A DNA stretch of 64,000 bases from Burkholderia sp. GAS332 (GCA_900142905.1 FSRV01000001.1:868001-932000), one strand, 5' to 3'. Counted from the first letter of the stretch, positions 17,268 through 27,089 are shown. Numbers and translations: made by a program. The notes: a model not told the origin generated them from the letters alone.

Positions 17268-17668
17268 TGCCGCGCTACATGCTCGACACGAATATCTGCA
17301 TCTACCTGATGAAGAACCAGCCGGAACAGGTTGCGAAGCGCTTTGCGGAATGTTTCGTCGGCGATGTGGTGATGTCTGCCATTACTTTTGCAGAACTCGA
17401 ATACGGCGTGGCGGTATCGGCGAACCGTGCACGCGAGCGCCGCAATCTGGCAGCACTCGCCGAAGACATTCTGGTCATGCCGTTCGACAGTGCGGCAGCC
17501 AGCGCGTACGGTCCGATTCGCGAGGCGACGCGTGAGCGTAAGAAGGATCAACTCGACAAGCTGATCGCGGCGCATGCCGTGGCGCTCGGCGTGGTGCTAG
17601 TGACCAACAACGAACGTGACTTCGCCGCGTATCCGGGGCTGCGCGTGGAAAACTGGCTGAACGGCTAA
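17267..17668 (+). CDS. vapC: VapC toxin, PIN-domain ribonuclease
   Basis: A 133-residue PIN nuclease. Acidic catalytic residues sit in MLDTNICIYLMK, TFAELEYGV, and DQLDKLIAAHAVALG followed by LVTNNERDF. VapC toxins cut tRNA or rRNA to stop growth; the target here is unknown. Length and operon overlap with vapB are typical, and no catalytic residue looks lost. Confidence 0.94.
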   Translation: MPRYMLDTNICIYLMKNQPEQVAKRFAECFVGDVVMSAITFAELEYGVAVSANRARERRNLAALAEDILVMPFDSAAASAYGPIREATRERKKDQLDKLIAAHAVALGVVLVTNNERDFAAYPGLRVENWLNG

Positions 17669-17742
17669 CTACGTTTTAATGCACTGTCGAGCGACGCGAC
17701 GTCCGCTAAACTGCCGGTTCGAACAAACAAATGGAGACCGGG

Positions 17743-18624
17743 ATGTCACCTAGGGATCTGCTGCTCGCGCTGGTGGTCGTGGTTGCGTGGGGCGTCAATT
17801 TCGTCGTGATCAAGGTGGGCCTGCATGGTGTGCCGCCGATGCTGCTCGGCGCGCTGCGTTTCACGCTCGCCGCGGTGCCGGCGGTGTTTTTCGTCAAGCG
17901 GCCGCAGATGCCGTGGCGTTGGCTGTTCGCTTACGGGGCGACGATTTCGTTCGGGCAGTTCGCTTTCCTGTTCTCGGCCATGTACGTCGGTATGCCGGCG
18001 GGGCTCGCTTCGCTCGTATTGCAGGCGCAGGCATTCTTCACGCTGATTTTCGCGGCGCTGTTTCTGCATGAGCGTTTTCGCGTGCCGAACATTGTCGGTT
18101 TGTTGATCGCAGCGGGCGGCCTCGCGGTCATCGGCCTGCAAGGCGGCCACGCAATGACGCTCGCCGGTTTCGTCCTCACGCTGTGCGCCGCGTGTTCCTG
18201 GGCGCTCGGCAACATCGTCACGAAGAAGGTCGGCAAGGTCGATCTGGTCGGGCTGGTGGTGTGGGGCAGCCTGATTCCGCCGCTGCCGTTTTTCGCGCTG
18301 TCGTACGCGTTCGAGGGACCGCAGCGGATCGTCGCAGCGCTGTCCGGGATCAGCGCGATGTCGATTTTCGCCGTCGTGTACCTCGCGTTTATCGCGACGC
18401 TGATCGGCTACGGCCTGTGGAGCCGGCTCCTGTCGCGCTATCCGGCGAGCCAGGTGGCGCCGTTCTCACTGCTGGTGCCGATTGTCGGGCTGGCGTCGGC
18501 ATCCTTGTTTCTCGACGAGCAGTTGTCGGCGGCGCAGATCGTGGGTGCCTTGCTGGTGATGGCGGGGTTGGCGGTGAATGTGTTCGGTGGTTGGGTCGTG
18601 CAGCGGCTTTCACCGGCGCGTTGA
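17743..18624 (+). CDS. EamA-family (DMT) transporter
   Basis: A 293-residue inner-membrane protein with about ten predicted hydrophobic helices in two EamA halves (WGVNFVVIKVGLHGVPPML, LGNIVTKKVGK). The family exports amino-acid-related metabolites such as O-acetylserine and cysteine; the substrate is not evident. I chose ATG 17743 because GGAG is 7 bases upstream, whereas ATG 17731 has no ribosome site. Confidence 0.88.
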   Translation: MSPRDLLLALVVVVAWGVNFVVIKVGLHGVPPMLLGALRFTLAAVPAVFFVKRPQMPWRWLFAYGATISFGQFAFLFSAMYVGMPAGLASLVLQAQAFFTLIFAALFLHERFRVPNIVGLLIAAGGLAVIGLQGGHAMTLAGFVLTLCAACSWALGNIVTKKVGKVDLVGLVVWGSLIPPLPFFALSYAFEGPQRIVAALSGISAMSIFAVVYLAFIATLIGYGLWSRLLSRYPASQVAPFSLLVPIVGLASASLFLDEQLSAAQIVGALLVMAGLAVNVFGGWVVQRLSPAR

Positions 18625-18648
18625 GCGCCTCTTAAGCGTGAAGCAGAA

Positions 18649-18675
18649 AAAACGGCCGCATCGAGCGGCCGTTTT
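18649..18675. terminator. Bidirectional terminator between EamA gene and amiC
   Basis: A perfect 11-bp stem AAAACGGCCGC/GCGGCCGTTTT with a 5-base loop between convergent genes. Confidence 0.92.
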
Positions 18676-18724
18676 GTTTATTGCCGGTATGACCCGGCAT
18701 GACGCGGTGTCACGCCGGGCGGCG

Positions 18725-20311
18725 TCAGGTCATGCGGCTCTTCGCCAACGGCGGATTCGCCGCGAAATAGCGCTTGATGCCGGTCATGATCGCATCGGCC
18801 ATCTTCTCCCGATACGCGTCGTCGTTCAGGCGGCGCTCCTCGTCCGGGTTGCTGATGAAGGCGGTCTCCACGAGGATCGACGGTATGTCCGGCGCCTTCA
18901 GCACGGCAAACCCCGCCTGTTCGACCGAACCTTTGTGCAGCTTGTTGATACCGCCGATCTCGTTCAGCACGAAATTGCCATAGCGCATCGAATCGCGGAT
19001 CTGCGCCGTGGTCGACATATCGAATAGCGCGCGGTTGACGGAGGCATCGGCGGACTTAATGTTGATCCCGCCGATCTGATCCGACGAGTTTTCCTTGTTC
19101 GCCATCCAGCGCGCCGCGGCGCTCGATGCGCCATGCTCCGACAACGCGAACACCGACGAGCCCTTTGCATCGGGCGTGGTGAACGCGTCCGCGTGGATCG
19201 ACACGAACAGGTCTGCGCCCACGCGCCGCGCCTTCTGCACCCGCACGTTCAGCGGCACGAAGAAGTCGGCGTCGCGCGTCATCATGGCGCGCATGTTGGG
19301 CTGCGCATCGATCTTCGCGCGCAGCTTCTTCGCGATGTCGAGTGCGATGTGTTTCTCATACGTGCCCGAGCTGCCGATCGCGCCCGGGTCTTCGCCGCCA
19401 TGGCCCGGATCGATGGCGACGGTCAACAGACGCACCGTATTGCTCTTGCCGGATTTCGGGTTGGTGAAAGCGTAGCTATCGTCGCTGTCGCTGTCATCGC
19501 CGAGGTTGCTGGCGCTGCTGCCACTGCTATTGCTGCCTTTGTTGCGGGCGAGGGCGGTCGGCGGTGCGATAGGCGCCGTCGGCGCAGAAGGCTTGCCCAG
19601 GATGGGTGGCGCAGGTGTCGGCGTGACGTGCACCGGCGGACGTGGCACGCCCGGCGCCGGGCCGCCGCTGCCGTTCTGTGCATAACGCTCGAAGAAGGCT
19701 TCGCTGTTGTCGGGGGTGGGCGGCGTAGTGCCCGGGCCGCTTAGCGTGGCGGGCGGCGCGTTGTTTTCGTCCAGCGTTTGCTGCTTGCGCTCGGTTTGCG
19801 CGAGCAGATCCATGAGCGGATCGGGCGCGACAGCGGGGTACAGGTCGAACACCAGCCGGTACTTGTACGCGCCGACGGGCGGCAGCGTGAACACCTGCGG
19901 CTTCACCGAGCCCTTCAGATCGAACACCATGCGCACGACGTGCGGCTGATACTGCCCGACGCGCACCGACTGAATTTGCGGATCGTTCGGCGTAATTTTC
20001 GACACCAGATCCTTCAGTGCCTGATCCAGATCGAGGCCGCTCAGATCGACCACCAGTCGGTCCGGACCCTGCAGCAACTGCTGCGTGTTCTGCAAAGGCT
20101 GATCCGACTCGATCGTCACGCGCGTGTAATCGCGCGCCGGCCAGACGCGCACACCCAGCACCGAGCTCGCCCACGCGAGACGCGGGGCGACAAGGCCGAG
20201 CACCAGCGTGGACGCACCCGCGCGCAGAATCTGCCGGCGCCGCCAGTTATGCGTTGCGGTAGCCGCTGATTCGATCGAGCGGAATGGTTTGATCAACATC
20301 TTTCGAGACAT
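18725..20311 (-). CDS. amiC: N-acetylmuramoyl-L-alanine amidase (AmiC-like)
   Basis: A 528-residue periplasmic hydrolase that splits septal peptidoglycan at division. The N-terminus has a Tat signal (NWRRRQILRAGAS). An AMIN domain for septal targeting follows at about residues 50-160, then a Pro/Ser-rich linker, then an Amidase_3 domain from about 290. Zinc ligands are visible: H in DPGHGGEDPGA, E in TYEKHIALD, H in SIHADAF, E in LVETAFISN. Its start overlaps tsaE by 19 bases, so the two are cotranscribed. Confidence 0.95.
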   Translation of the reverse strand: MSRKMLIKPFRSIESAATATHNWRRRQILRAGASTLVLGLVAPRLAWASSVLGVRVWPARDYTRVTIESDQPLQNTQQLLQGPDRLVVDLSGLDLDQALKDLVSKITPNDPQIQSVRVGQYQPHVVRMVFDLKGSVKPQVFTLPPVGAYKYRLVFDLYPAVAPDPLMDLLAQTERKQQTLDENNAPPATLSGPGTTPPTPDNSEAFFERYAQNGSGGPAPGVPRPPVHVTPTPAPPILGKPSAPTAPIAPPTALARNKGSNSSGSSASNLGDDSDSDDSYAFTNPKSGKSNTVRLLTVAIDPGHGGEDPGAIGSSGTYEKHIALDIAKKLRAKIDAQPNMRAMMTRDADFFVPLNVRVQKARRVGADLFVSIHADAFTTPDAKGSSVFALSEHGASSAAARWMANKENSSDQIGGINIKSADASVNRALFDMSTTAQIRDSMRYGNFVLNEIGGINKLHKGSVEQAGFAVLKAPDIPSILVETAFISNPDEERRLNDDAYREKMADAIMTGIKRYFAANPPLAKSRMT

Positions 20312-20889
20312 GCCTTTCCTGATTCGCTATATGCCCGTGCGACGAGTACCCGGCCGTCGCTCCCGCTGTCCAGGTCGAGCGAGAAGACAAGATCCGGCAC
20401 GCCGAGGAGCCGCCCGGCGCGCTGCGGCCATTCGACGAGGCAGATTGCGCCGCTGTCGAAGTACTCGCGAAAGCCCGCGTCGGCCCATTCGGCCGGATCG
20501 GTGAATCTGTACAGATCGAAATGATAGAGCGCGAGTTCCCCAGCGGGCCGCTCGAGCACGTAGGGTTCGACGAGTGTGTAAGTGGGACTGCGTACGCGGC
20601 CGGTGTGGCCGAGGCCACGCAAGGTCGCGCGCACGAGCGTGGTTTTGCCGGCACCGAGGTCGCCGACGAGTTGTACTTGCAGTCCGTGGAATGCCCGATC
20701 ATCCGCAGCGCCCGGCGCGCGTTGTTGCGTTTTTTGCTGCGGGTTTTGCTGCAACTCGCGCACGCTTTCGATCGCCCGGGCGAAGCGCTCGCCGAATGCG
20801 TGGGTGGCGCCCTCGTCCGCGAGCGCGAAGGAGCGTTCGAGCAGGACATCGGCGGGTGGTTGGATCGCGAGATCGGGATTGACGGGCAT
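20293..20889 (-). CDS. tsaE: tRNA t6A biosynthesis ATPase TsaE
   Basis: A 198-residue protein with a Walker A motif (GDLGAGKTTLVRATLRGLG) and the family signature SPTYTLVEPY. It is the ATPase that resets the TsaBD complex making t6A in tRNA. It is longer than the E. coli protein (about 150 residues) through an N-terminal extension and a Gln-rich insert near QQNPQQKTQQ. It is divergent from queG with only 17 bases between starts. Confidence 0.94.
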   Translation of the reverse strand: MPVNPDLAIQPPADVLLERSFALADEGATHAFGERFARAIESVRELQQNPQQKTQQRAPGAADDRAFHGLQVQLVGDLGAGKTTLVRATLRGLGHTGRVRSPTYTLVEPYVLERPAGELALYHFDLYRFTDPAEWADAGFREYFDSGAICLVEWPQRAGRLLGVPDLVFSLDLDSGSDGRVLVARAYSESGKACLERC

Positions 20890-20906
20890 TCTCGTAAAAT
20901 GGCGTG

Positions 20907-22148
20907 ATGAACCGAAGTCCGGAGTCCCCTGTTTCCTGCACGCCTGCGTCTAACGACGATGCGCGTGCCGAGCGTCATTTCGATGAAGCGGCGCTGAACG
21001 CGCTCGCGCTCAACATCAAAACGTGGGGCCGTGAACTGGGTTTCGGGGCGATCGGTATCAGCGACACCGATCTCTCCGCTGCCGAAGCGCCGCTTGCAGC
21101 ATGGCTGGACGCGGGTTGCCACGGCGAGATGGATTATATGGCGAAACACGGTATGAAACGCGCGCGTCCCGCCGAGCTTGTGGCCGGCACGCGACGTGTG
21201 ATTACCGCGCGAATCGCCTATTTGCCCGCACAGACATTGAGCGGAAAGGCGCACGAAAGCGCTTTGCAGGACACACCGCTCGCACCGCAAGACTGGCGCG
21301 CAGCCGAGCATGCGCGGCTCGCGGACCCGTCGGCGGCGGTGGTGTCGATCTATGCGCGGGGCCGCGATTATCACAAGGTGATGCGTAACCGTCTGCAACA
21401 TCTTGCCGAGAAAATCGAGGCGGAGATCGGTGCGTTCGGCTACCGCGTATTTACCGATTCGGCGCCGGTGCTCGAAGTAGAACTTGCCCAGAAGGCCGGC
21501 ATCGGCTGGCGTGGCAAGCACACGTTGCTGCTGCAGCGCGATGCCGGATCGCTGTTTTTTCTCGGCGAAATCTATGTCGACGTGCCGTTGCCCACCGATG
21601 CCGAGACTTCGCCCGACGATGCGCCCGAAACGCCGGGCTCGCATTGCGGCAGTTGCACGCGCTGCATCGGCGCATGCCCGACGGGTGCGATCGTGGCACC
21701 CTACAAGGTCGACGCGCGCCTCTGTATTTCGTATCTGACGATCGAATTGAAGGGCAATATTCCCCTGGAAATGCGGCCGCTGATCGGCAATCGTGTGTAT
21801 GGCTGCGACGATTGCCAGCTCGTCTGTCCGTGGAACAAGTTTGCGCAGGCTGCGCCGGTCGCCGATTTCGACGTGCGGCACGGGCTCGATCGCGCGACGC
21901 TGGTCGAACTGTTCGCATGGTCCGCCGACGAGTTCGATACGCGGATGCAGGGGAGTGCGATTCGCCGCATCGGCTATGAGAGCTGGCTGCGCAATCTGGC
22001 GGTGGGGATGGGTAATGCGCTGCGGAGCTCTTCGGAAAGTTTGAGTGCGGATGCGCGCGAGGCGATTGTTCACGCGCTGAAGTTACGCGCCGACGACCCC
22101 TCCGCCGTGGTGCGCGAGCATGTGGAGTGGGCGTTGGAAGCGGCGTAA
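20907..22148 (+). CDS. queG: Epoxyqueuosine reductase
   Basis: A 413-residue cobalamin/Fe-S enzyme that makes queuosine from epoxyqueuosine in tRNA. Two 4Fe-4S motifs are present: CGSCTRCIGACPTGAI and CDDCQLVCPWN. An in-frame GTG sits just before ATG 20907. TAAAAT lies only 6 bases before the ATG, hinting at a leaderless transcript. Confidence 0.96.
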   Translation: MNRSPESPVSCTPASNDDARAERHFDEAALNALALNIKTWGRELGFGAIGISDTDLSAAEAPLAAWLDAGCHGEMDYMAKHGMKRARPAELVAGTRRVITARIAYLPAQTLSGKAHESALQDTPLAPQDWRAAEHARLADPSAAVVSIYARGRDYHKVMRNRLQHLAEKIEAEIGAFGYRVFTDSAPVLEVELAQKAGIGWRGKHTLLLQRDAGSLFFLGEIYVDVPLPTDAETSPDDAPETPGSHCGSCTRCIGACPTGAIVAPYKVDARLCISYLTIELKGNIPLEMRPLIGNRVYGCDDCQLVCPWNKFAQAAPVADFDVRHGLDRATLVELFAWSADEFDTRMQGSAIRRIGYESWLRNLAVGMGNALRSSSESLSADAREAIVHALKLRADDPSAVVREHVEWALEAA

Positions 22149-22258
22149 AGTAGCGGCATTCCGGTGCGGCGGGTTTTCTCGGTGAAGCGTCTGCACCCCA
22201 TGCAGGGACGCTACCGTGACGTTTAAAAGGCGCCGGTCCAGTCATGAGGCAAACAACC

Positions 22259-22729
22259 ATGTTCAACGCAGTGATCGATGCACCGTTCGGCAAGGTCGGC
22301 ATTCGCCTCGAAGGCGAGGCCGTGCGCGAAATCGTCTATCTGCCGGAGTCGATCCAGAGCGTCGCGCCGGACACGCGCCTGGCCAAGCAGGCCGTCGAGC
22401 AGATCGAGCGTTATTTCGAGCGCGCGTCCGCGAAGTTCGAATTGCCGCTGGCAGCGGTCGGCACCGCGTATCAGCGGCGCGTCTGGCAAGCGATCAGCGA
22501 CATCCCGCCGGGGGTCGTCCTCACCTATGGGCAACTGGCAAAACAGTTAGGTAGCGTCCCGCGTGCAGTCGGCCAGGCGTGCGGCTCCAACTACTTCCCG
22601 ATCGTGATTCCGTGTCATCGGGTGGTCAGTTCGAGCGGCATCGGCGGATTCGCGCATCACGCCGGAGATGGTTTCTTTCGCAACGTCAAGCGCTGGCTTC
22701 TGGCGCATGAAGGCATTCCCTACGCATGA
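22259..22729 (+). CDS. ogt: Methylated-DNA--protein-cysteine methyltransferase
   Basis: A 156-residue repair protein that takes alkyl groups from O6-alkylguanine onto its own cysteine. The acceptor motif is IVIPCHRVVSSSG, preceded by the DNA-binding GQLAKQLGSVPRAVGQACGSN. I set the start at ATG 22259, with GAGG upstream; ATG 22244 would add five residues. It overlaps xerD by four bases (ATGA). Confidence 0.93.
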   Translation: MFNAVIDAPFGKVGIRLEGEAVREIVYLPESIQSVAPDTRLAKQAVEQIERYFERASAKFELPLAAVGTAYQRRVWQAISDIPPGVVLTYGQLAKQLGSVPRAVGQACGSNYFPIVIPCHRVVSSSGIGGFAHHAGDGFFRNVKRWLLAHEGIPYA

Positions 22730-23661
22730 GCGACACCGTGACTGACGACGCGCCCATCGCGTCACCTTTGTTTGTAGCGAGCTCGGCCTCGATCGATGCG
22801 TTCTGTGACGCGTTGTGGCTCGAGCACGGCTTGTCGCGCAACACACTCGATGCGTACCGGCGCGATCTGCGGCTGTTCTGCGAATGGCTCGCGCACACCC
22901 GCAACACGTCGCTCGATACCGCCAGCGAGGCCGATCTCAACGCCTATAGCGCGGCGCGTCAGAAAGACAAATCCACCTCGGCGAACCGGCGGCTTTCGGT
23001 GTTTCGCCGCTACTACGGCTGGGCGGTGCGCGAGCATCGCACGCAGGTCGATCCGACGGTACGCGTGCGTTCCGCGAAGCAACCGCCGCGTTTTCCGTCG
23101 ACGCTCACCGAAGCGCAAGTCGAGGCGCTGCTCGGTGCGCCGGATATCGACACGCCGCTAGGTCTGCGCGATCGCACTATGCTGGAGTTGATGTACGCGA
23201 GCGGTTTGCGCGTCACCGAACTCGTCACGCTGAAGACGGTGGAAGTGGGCCTGAACGAAGGTGTAGTGCGCGTGATGGGCAAGGGCTCGAAAGAGCGCCT
23301 GATTCCGTTTGGGGAAGAGGCGCACGGCTGGATCGAACGTTATCTGCGCGAAGCGCGCCCGGCTTTGCTAGGGGCGCGCGCGACGGATGCGCTGTTTGTC
23401 ACGAGCCGCGCGGAGGGCATGACCCGCCAGCAGTTCTGGAACATCATCAAGCGTCACGCGGCAGCGGCCGACGTGCGCGCGCCGCTCTCGCCGCATACGC
23501 TGCGGCATGCGTTCGCCACGCATCTGTTGAACCATGGCGCTGATTTGCGCGTTGTGCAATTGCTACTCGGTCATACGGATATCTCGACCACGCAAATCTA
23601 TACGCACGTGGCGCGCGAACGGTTGAAGTCGCTGCATGCGCAGCATCATCCGCGGGGGTGA
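22726..23661 (+). CDS. xerD: Site-specific tyrosine recombinase XerD
   Basis: A 311-residue recombinase resolving chromosome dimers at dif with XerC and FtsK. An N-terminal SAM-like core-binding domain (LEHGLSRNTLDAYRRDLRLF) precedes the catalytic domain: R in SGLRVTELV, HTLRHAFATHLLNHGADLR, LLGHTDISTTQIYTHV with the nucleophilic Tyr. It is coupled to ogt by a 4-base overlap. Confidence 0.95.
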   Translation: MSDTVTDDAPIASPLFVASSASIDAFCDALWLEHGLSRNTLDAYRRDLRLFCEWLAHTRNTSLDTASEADLNAYSAARQKDKSTSANRRLSVFRRYYGWAVREHRTQVDPTVRVRSAKQPPRFPSTLTEAQVEALLGAPDIDTPLGLRDRTMLELMYASGLRVTELVTLKTVEVGLNEGVVRVMGKGSKERLIPFGEEAHGWIERYLREARPALLGARATDALFVTSRAEGMTRQQFWNIIKRHAAAADVRAPLSPHTLRHAFATHLLNHGADLRVVQLLLGHTDISTTQIYTHVARERLKSLHAQHHPRG

Positions 23662-23787
23662 TCCGTGCTTGCGCGGGCAGTCGCATTCAGTCGCATTTGC
23701 CCGTGCCGTCACATGCGCGTGACTGCGACGACCCCTGCCATAGCGTTTGTCCGGTAACGCCAGGCCGAAGCCACCGCGGCTACTGCG

Positions 23788-25350
23788 TTACATGAACTCG
23801 CGCAACCGGTGCTTGAGAATCTTGCCCGTCGACGCAGCCGGCAGCGCAGCGAGCACCTTCACTTCAGCAGGGCGCTTGTAAGGCGCGAGACGCTCGCCAC
23901 ACCACGCGATCAGTTCAGCCGGCGACACCTTCGCGCCCGCGATCAATTCGACGAACGCGACTACTTCCTCGTTACCCTCCACGGCGCGCCCGATTACCGC
24001 CGATTGCACCACCTGCGGATGCGCGTTCAATACATGCTCGACTTCCGCCGGATACACGTTGAAGCCCGAGCGAATGATCAACTCCTTGCTGCGCCCGACG
24101 ATATGCAACGCACCGTCCGCATCCTGCCGCGCGAGATCACCGGTCTTGAGCCAGCCGTCTTCGGTCACGGCGGCGCGGGTCTGCTCCGGGCTGCGGTAGT
24201 AACCCAGCATCACGTTCGGACCACGCACCCACAGTTCGCCGATTTCGCCCGGCGCGACATCCGCGCCGTCGAGTCCGACGAACCGCACTTCAACGCCAGG
24301 AATGACCTCGCCGACCGAGCAATCGCTGCGCGGCGCATCGAGCATGGTGTGGGAGACGGTCGGGCTGCTCTCGGTCATGCCGTAGCCGTTGTGCAGCGGG
24401 AGGCCGTAGACGCTTTCGACGTGCGCCTTTAACGCGGCGTCGAGTGGCGAGCCGCCTGAATAGGCAAAGCGCAGGTGCGGCGCGGACCACGTGTGGCCGT
24501 GCGTTTGCAGATGCTCGAGCAGTTTCGCGTGCATGGCGGGAACGCCCTGGAAGATCGACACGCGCTCTTCGGCGAGCGCACGGCGCACCGCTTCCGGCGC
24601 GAACCGCGGCGCGAGGCGCAACGTCGCGCCGGCATGCAGGCTGCCGAGGCAAACGGAGGCAAAGCCGTACACGTGCGAGATCGGTAGTACGGCATACACG
24701 ACATCGTTCGGACCGACTTTGCGCAAGCGGCTCGACACGGCCGCGATGAAGAGCAGATTGCGGTGCGACAGCATCACGCCTTTCGGCGCGCCAGTGGTTC
24801 CCGTGGTGTAGATCAGCGCGGCGCATTGGCGGTGATTAGCGGCTTCGACCGGTTCGGCTTTTGCGGTGGTGTCGATCGTGTACGACCACGCGCCGATATC
24901 CGGCGCGATAGCAGGCGCTGTGACGGCTTTAAGCCGCAGCGCATGCTGTTGGGCGTCCACGGAGCTTTCGACCGCGTACGCGACCACGCGAGGCTGCGCG
25001 TGCGCACGGATCGCGTCGAGTTCGGCGGCGGACAGGCGGGCATTCGATACCAGCGCCCACGCGTCGAGCTTCGCGGTGGCGAACAGCAGCACGATCTGGA
25101 CGATGCTGTTCTCGGCCACGATCATCACGCGATCGCCGCCGCGCACGCCCCATTCGCGCAGCAGCCCGGCGGTGGCATTGACGGCTTCCAGAAGTTGCGC
25201 GTTGGTGAGGCGGCGCGCATCCTCGATCAAGGCGACGTGCTGCGGATCGCGCGCGGCCGCGAGCGTCGGAATGTCGGCAATACGCGCGGGCAGGGCGGCT
25301 AGCAGCGCGGGGATGTCGATCGGGGAACGGGTGGATGAATCGAGGCTCAA
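23788..25350 (-). CDS. AMP-dependent acyl-CoA synthetase/ligase
   Basis: A 520-residue adenylate-forming enzyme. Core motifs are IYTTGTTGAPKGVMLSHRN, YGMTESSPT, LKTGDLARQDADG and the late STGKILKHRLRE with the catalytic lysine. The substrate (medium- or long-chain fatty acid, or an aromatic acid) cannot be told from motifs. No beta-oxidation gene is adjacent. The stretch upstream holds a cluster of inverted intergenic repeats. Confidence 0.9.
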   Translation of the reverse strand: MSLDSSTRSPIDIPALLAALPARIADIPTLAAARDPQHVALIEDARRLTNAQLLEAVNATAGLLREWGVRGGDRVMIVAENSIVQIVLLFATAKLDAWALVSNARLSAAELDAIRAHAQPRVVAYAVESSVDAQQHALRLKAVTAPAIAPDIGAWSYTIDTTAKAEPVEAANHRQCAALIYTTGTTGAPKGVMLSHRNLLFIAAVSSRLRKVGPNDVVYAVLPISHVYGFASVCLGSLHAGATLRLAPRFAPEAVRRALAEERVSIFQGVPAMHAKLLEHLQTHGHTWSAPHLRFAYSGGSPLDAALKAHVESVYGLPLHNGYGMTESSPTVSHTMLDAPRSDCSVGEVIPGVEVRFVGLDGADVAPGEIGELWVRGPNVMLGYYRSPEQTRAAVTEDGWLKTGDLARQDADGALHIVGRSKELIIRSGFNVYPAEVEHVLNAHPQVVQSAVIGRAVEGNEEVVAFVELIAGAKVSPAELIAWCGERLAPYKRPAEVKVLAALPAASTGKILKHRLREFM

Positions 25351-25379
25351 CGCTGTCTCCTCTGTTGACCTGAGTTGGT

Positions 25380-25600
25380 GCTCTGCATGGGACCAGAGTA
25401 ACGCGCTGAAGCGCGAACTCTGGTCGACACGCTTTAGCGCGGTACCCTGGCCCCATGCAAAGCGGTCGACCAGAGTTCGCGTGTCGGCTGGAGTTAGCGC
25501 TTTAGCTGTCGACCAGAGTTGACGCTTTAGCGTCTTACTCCGGTCCCATGCAAAGCACTTAATCCAGCCCTATAGCGCGTTACTCTGGGTCCCATGCAAG
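25380..25600. repeat. Cluster of about five copies of a 49-bp intergenic repeat, in both orientations
   Basis: Copy A (25380-25428, +) and copy C (25508-25556, -) agree at 42 of 49 positions. Copies B (25428-25463, -) and D (25564-25600, -) carry the first 36 or so bases, and 25465-25506 is a more decayed partial copy. Each has a self-complementary core CGCT(A/G)AAGCG and a GCATGGGACC(A/G)GAGTAA arm. A and B face each other and could form a long hairpin. This looks like a REP/MITE-type family. Confidence 0.8.
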
Positions 25601-25732
25601 ATGATTGCTAAATGTGTGCCCGGCATACTACGCGCCGGAAGTTTTGCGAACGATCGTGCCACAATGACCGGACCCGCACAATTGGCCGTTCGGCAAATAG
25701 CCGTTGTGCAACGTCGCCATTACAATGCGCCG

Positions 25733-26224
25733 ATGAGCAAATCCAGACACGTCTCCGAAACGCCCGCGACGCAGCTTCTGCGCCGTCATGGCGTCACTTT
25801 CGGCGAACATCCTTACGATTACGTCGAGCACGGCGGCACCGAGGAATCAGCGCGCCAGCTCGGCGTGGACGAACATCATGTCGTCAAGACGCTCGTGATG
25901 GAAGACGAGCACACCAAGCCGCTGATCGTGCTGATGCACGGCGACCGTACCGTCAGTACCAAGAATCTGGCGCGGCAGATCGGCGTGAAGCGGGTCGAGC
26001 CGTGCAAGCCGGAGGTGGCGAATCGGCATTCGGGCTATCTGATCGGCGGTACGTCGCCGTTCGGTACGCGCAAACAGATGCCGGTGTACGTCGAGTCGAG
26101 CATCCTCGAGATGGACAAAATCTGGCTGAACGGCGGCCGGCGCGGTTTTCTGGTCAGCATCGAGCCCAAGATATTGACCGACTTGCTGGCGGCGAAGCCG
26201 GTTCAGTGCGCGAGCGTCGATTGA
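25733..26224 (+). CDS. ybaK: YbaK/EbsC-type Cys-tRNA(Pro) deacylase
   Basis: A 163-residue editing-domain protein that hydrolyses mischarged Cys-tRNA(Pro) in trans. Family signatures are KTLVMEDEHTKPLIVLMHGD, KNLARQIGVKRVEPCKP and GYLIGGTSPFGTRKQMPVYV. ATG 25733 is chosen because conserved residues begin soon after; TACAAT ends 6 bases upstream, so the message may be nearly leaderless. Confidence 0.9.
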   Translation: MSKSRHVSETPATQLLRRHGVTFGEHPYDYVEHGGTEESARQLGVDEHHVVKTLVMEDEHTKPLIVLMHGDRTVSTKNLARQIGVKRVEPCKPEVANRHSGYLIGGTSPFGTRKQMPVYVESSILEMDKIWLNGGRRGFLVSIEPKILTDLLAAKPVQCASVD

Positions 26225-26335
26225 CGTTTGCCTGAATGTGTTCCGGGCTGGTGGGTTCGGTAAAATGTGCGCCGCCTTTCCCTGTTGCGGTTGGGGTATC
26301 GAGTTTTAGACCGCCGATCCTTATAAGAGTCCCAG

Positions 26336-26980
26336 ATGCAAAACCTGATCGTTGCTGTCGTTGCCTACCTGATCGGCTCGGTGTCGTTTGCCGTGATCGT
26401 GAGCGCCGCGATGGGGCTGGAGGACCCGCGCTCGTACGGCTCGGGCAACCCGGGTGCCACCAACGTGTTGCGGAGCGGCAGCAAGAAGGCCGCAATACTC
26501 ACCCTGATCGGCGACGCCTTCAAAGGGTGGCTGCCGGTGTGGTTCGCGGTGCACTTCGGCGCGCGATTCGGCCTTGACGATACGTCGGTTGCGATTGCGT
26601 CCGTGGCCGTGTTTCTCGGCCATCTGTATCCGATCTTTTTCCGCTTCAAGGGCGGCAAGGGCGTGGCGACCGCGGCGGGCGTGCTGATCGCGATCAACCC
26701 GATCCTCGGCATTGCCACCTTGCTGACGTGGCTGATCGTGGCCTTCTTCACGCGTTATTCGTCGCTGGCGGCATTGGCCGCGGCGGTGTTCGCCCCGATC
26801 TTCGACGGCTTTCTGTTCGGGCCGCACATCATCGCGCTGGCGATCGTGGTGATGAGCTCGCTGCTGGTCTGGCGTCATCGCGGCAACATTGCCAAGCTGA
26901 TGCGCGGCCAGGAAAGCCGCATCGGCGACAAGAAGAAAACCGATGCAGCCGCCGGCGCGGCGGGCGGTAACGAACCTTGA
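26336..26980 (+). CDS. plsY: Glycerol-3-phosphate acyltransferase PlsY
   Basis: A 214-residue integral membrane enzyme that acylates glycerol-3-phosphate from acyl-phosphate, the first step of phospholipid synthesis. Conserved motifs [21 protein letters not shown] and [16 protein letters not shown] are present, with about five membrane helices. The cytoplasmic C-terminus is basic and Ala/Gly-rich. Confidence 0.95.
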   Translation: MQNLIVAVVAYLIGSVSFAVIVSAAMGLEDPRSYGSGNPGATNVLRSGSKKAAILTLIGDAFKGWLPVWFAVHFGARFGLDDTSVAIASVAVFLGHLYPIFFRFKGGKGVATAAGVLIAINPILGIATLLTWLIVAFFTRYSSLAALAAAVFAPIFDGFLFGPHIIALAIVVMSSLLVWRHRGNIAKLMRGQESRIGDKKKTDAAAGAAGGNEP

Positions 26981-27089
26981 AGGCGGGCGGGGTGCGCCCG
27001 ACCGGGTGTTTGGCCGGCGTGCCCTAGTTCGCTCGCAGTGTGTGCACTGAAGGCGCACCGCTTGTGCTGGTCGTGCGACACGCGCAGGG

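Noticed and set aside
20247..22073. A 608-codon open frame on the minus strand across tsaE and queG
   Set aside because: It is antisense to queG and out of frame with tsaE; the composition is Arg/His/Ala-rich, as expected for GC-rich shadow frames, and both real genes have clear family motifs.
25380..25600. CRISPR array
   Set aside because: Repeats face both ways, vary in length and have no uniform spacers; no cas genes are present in the window.
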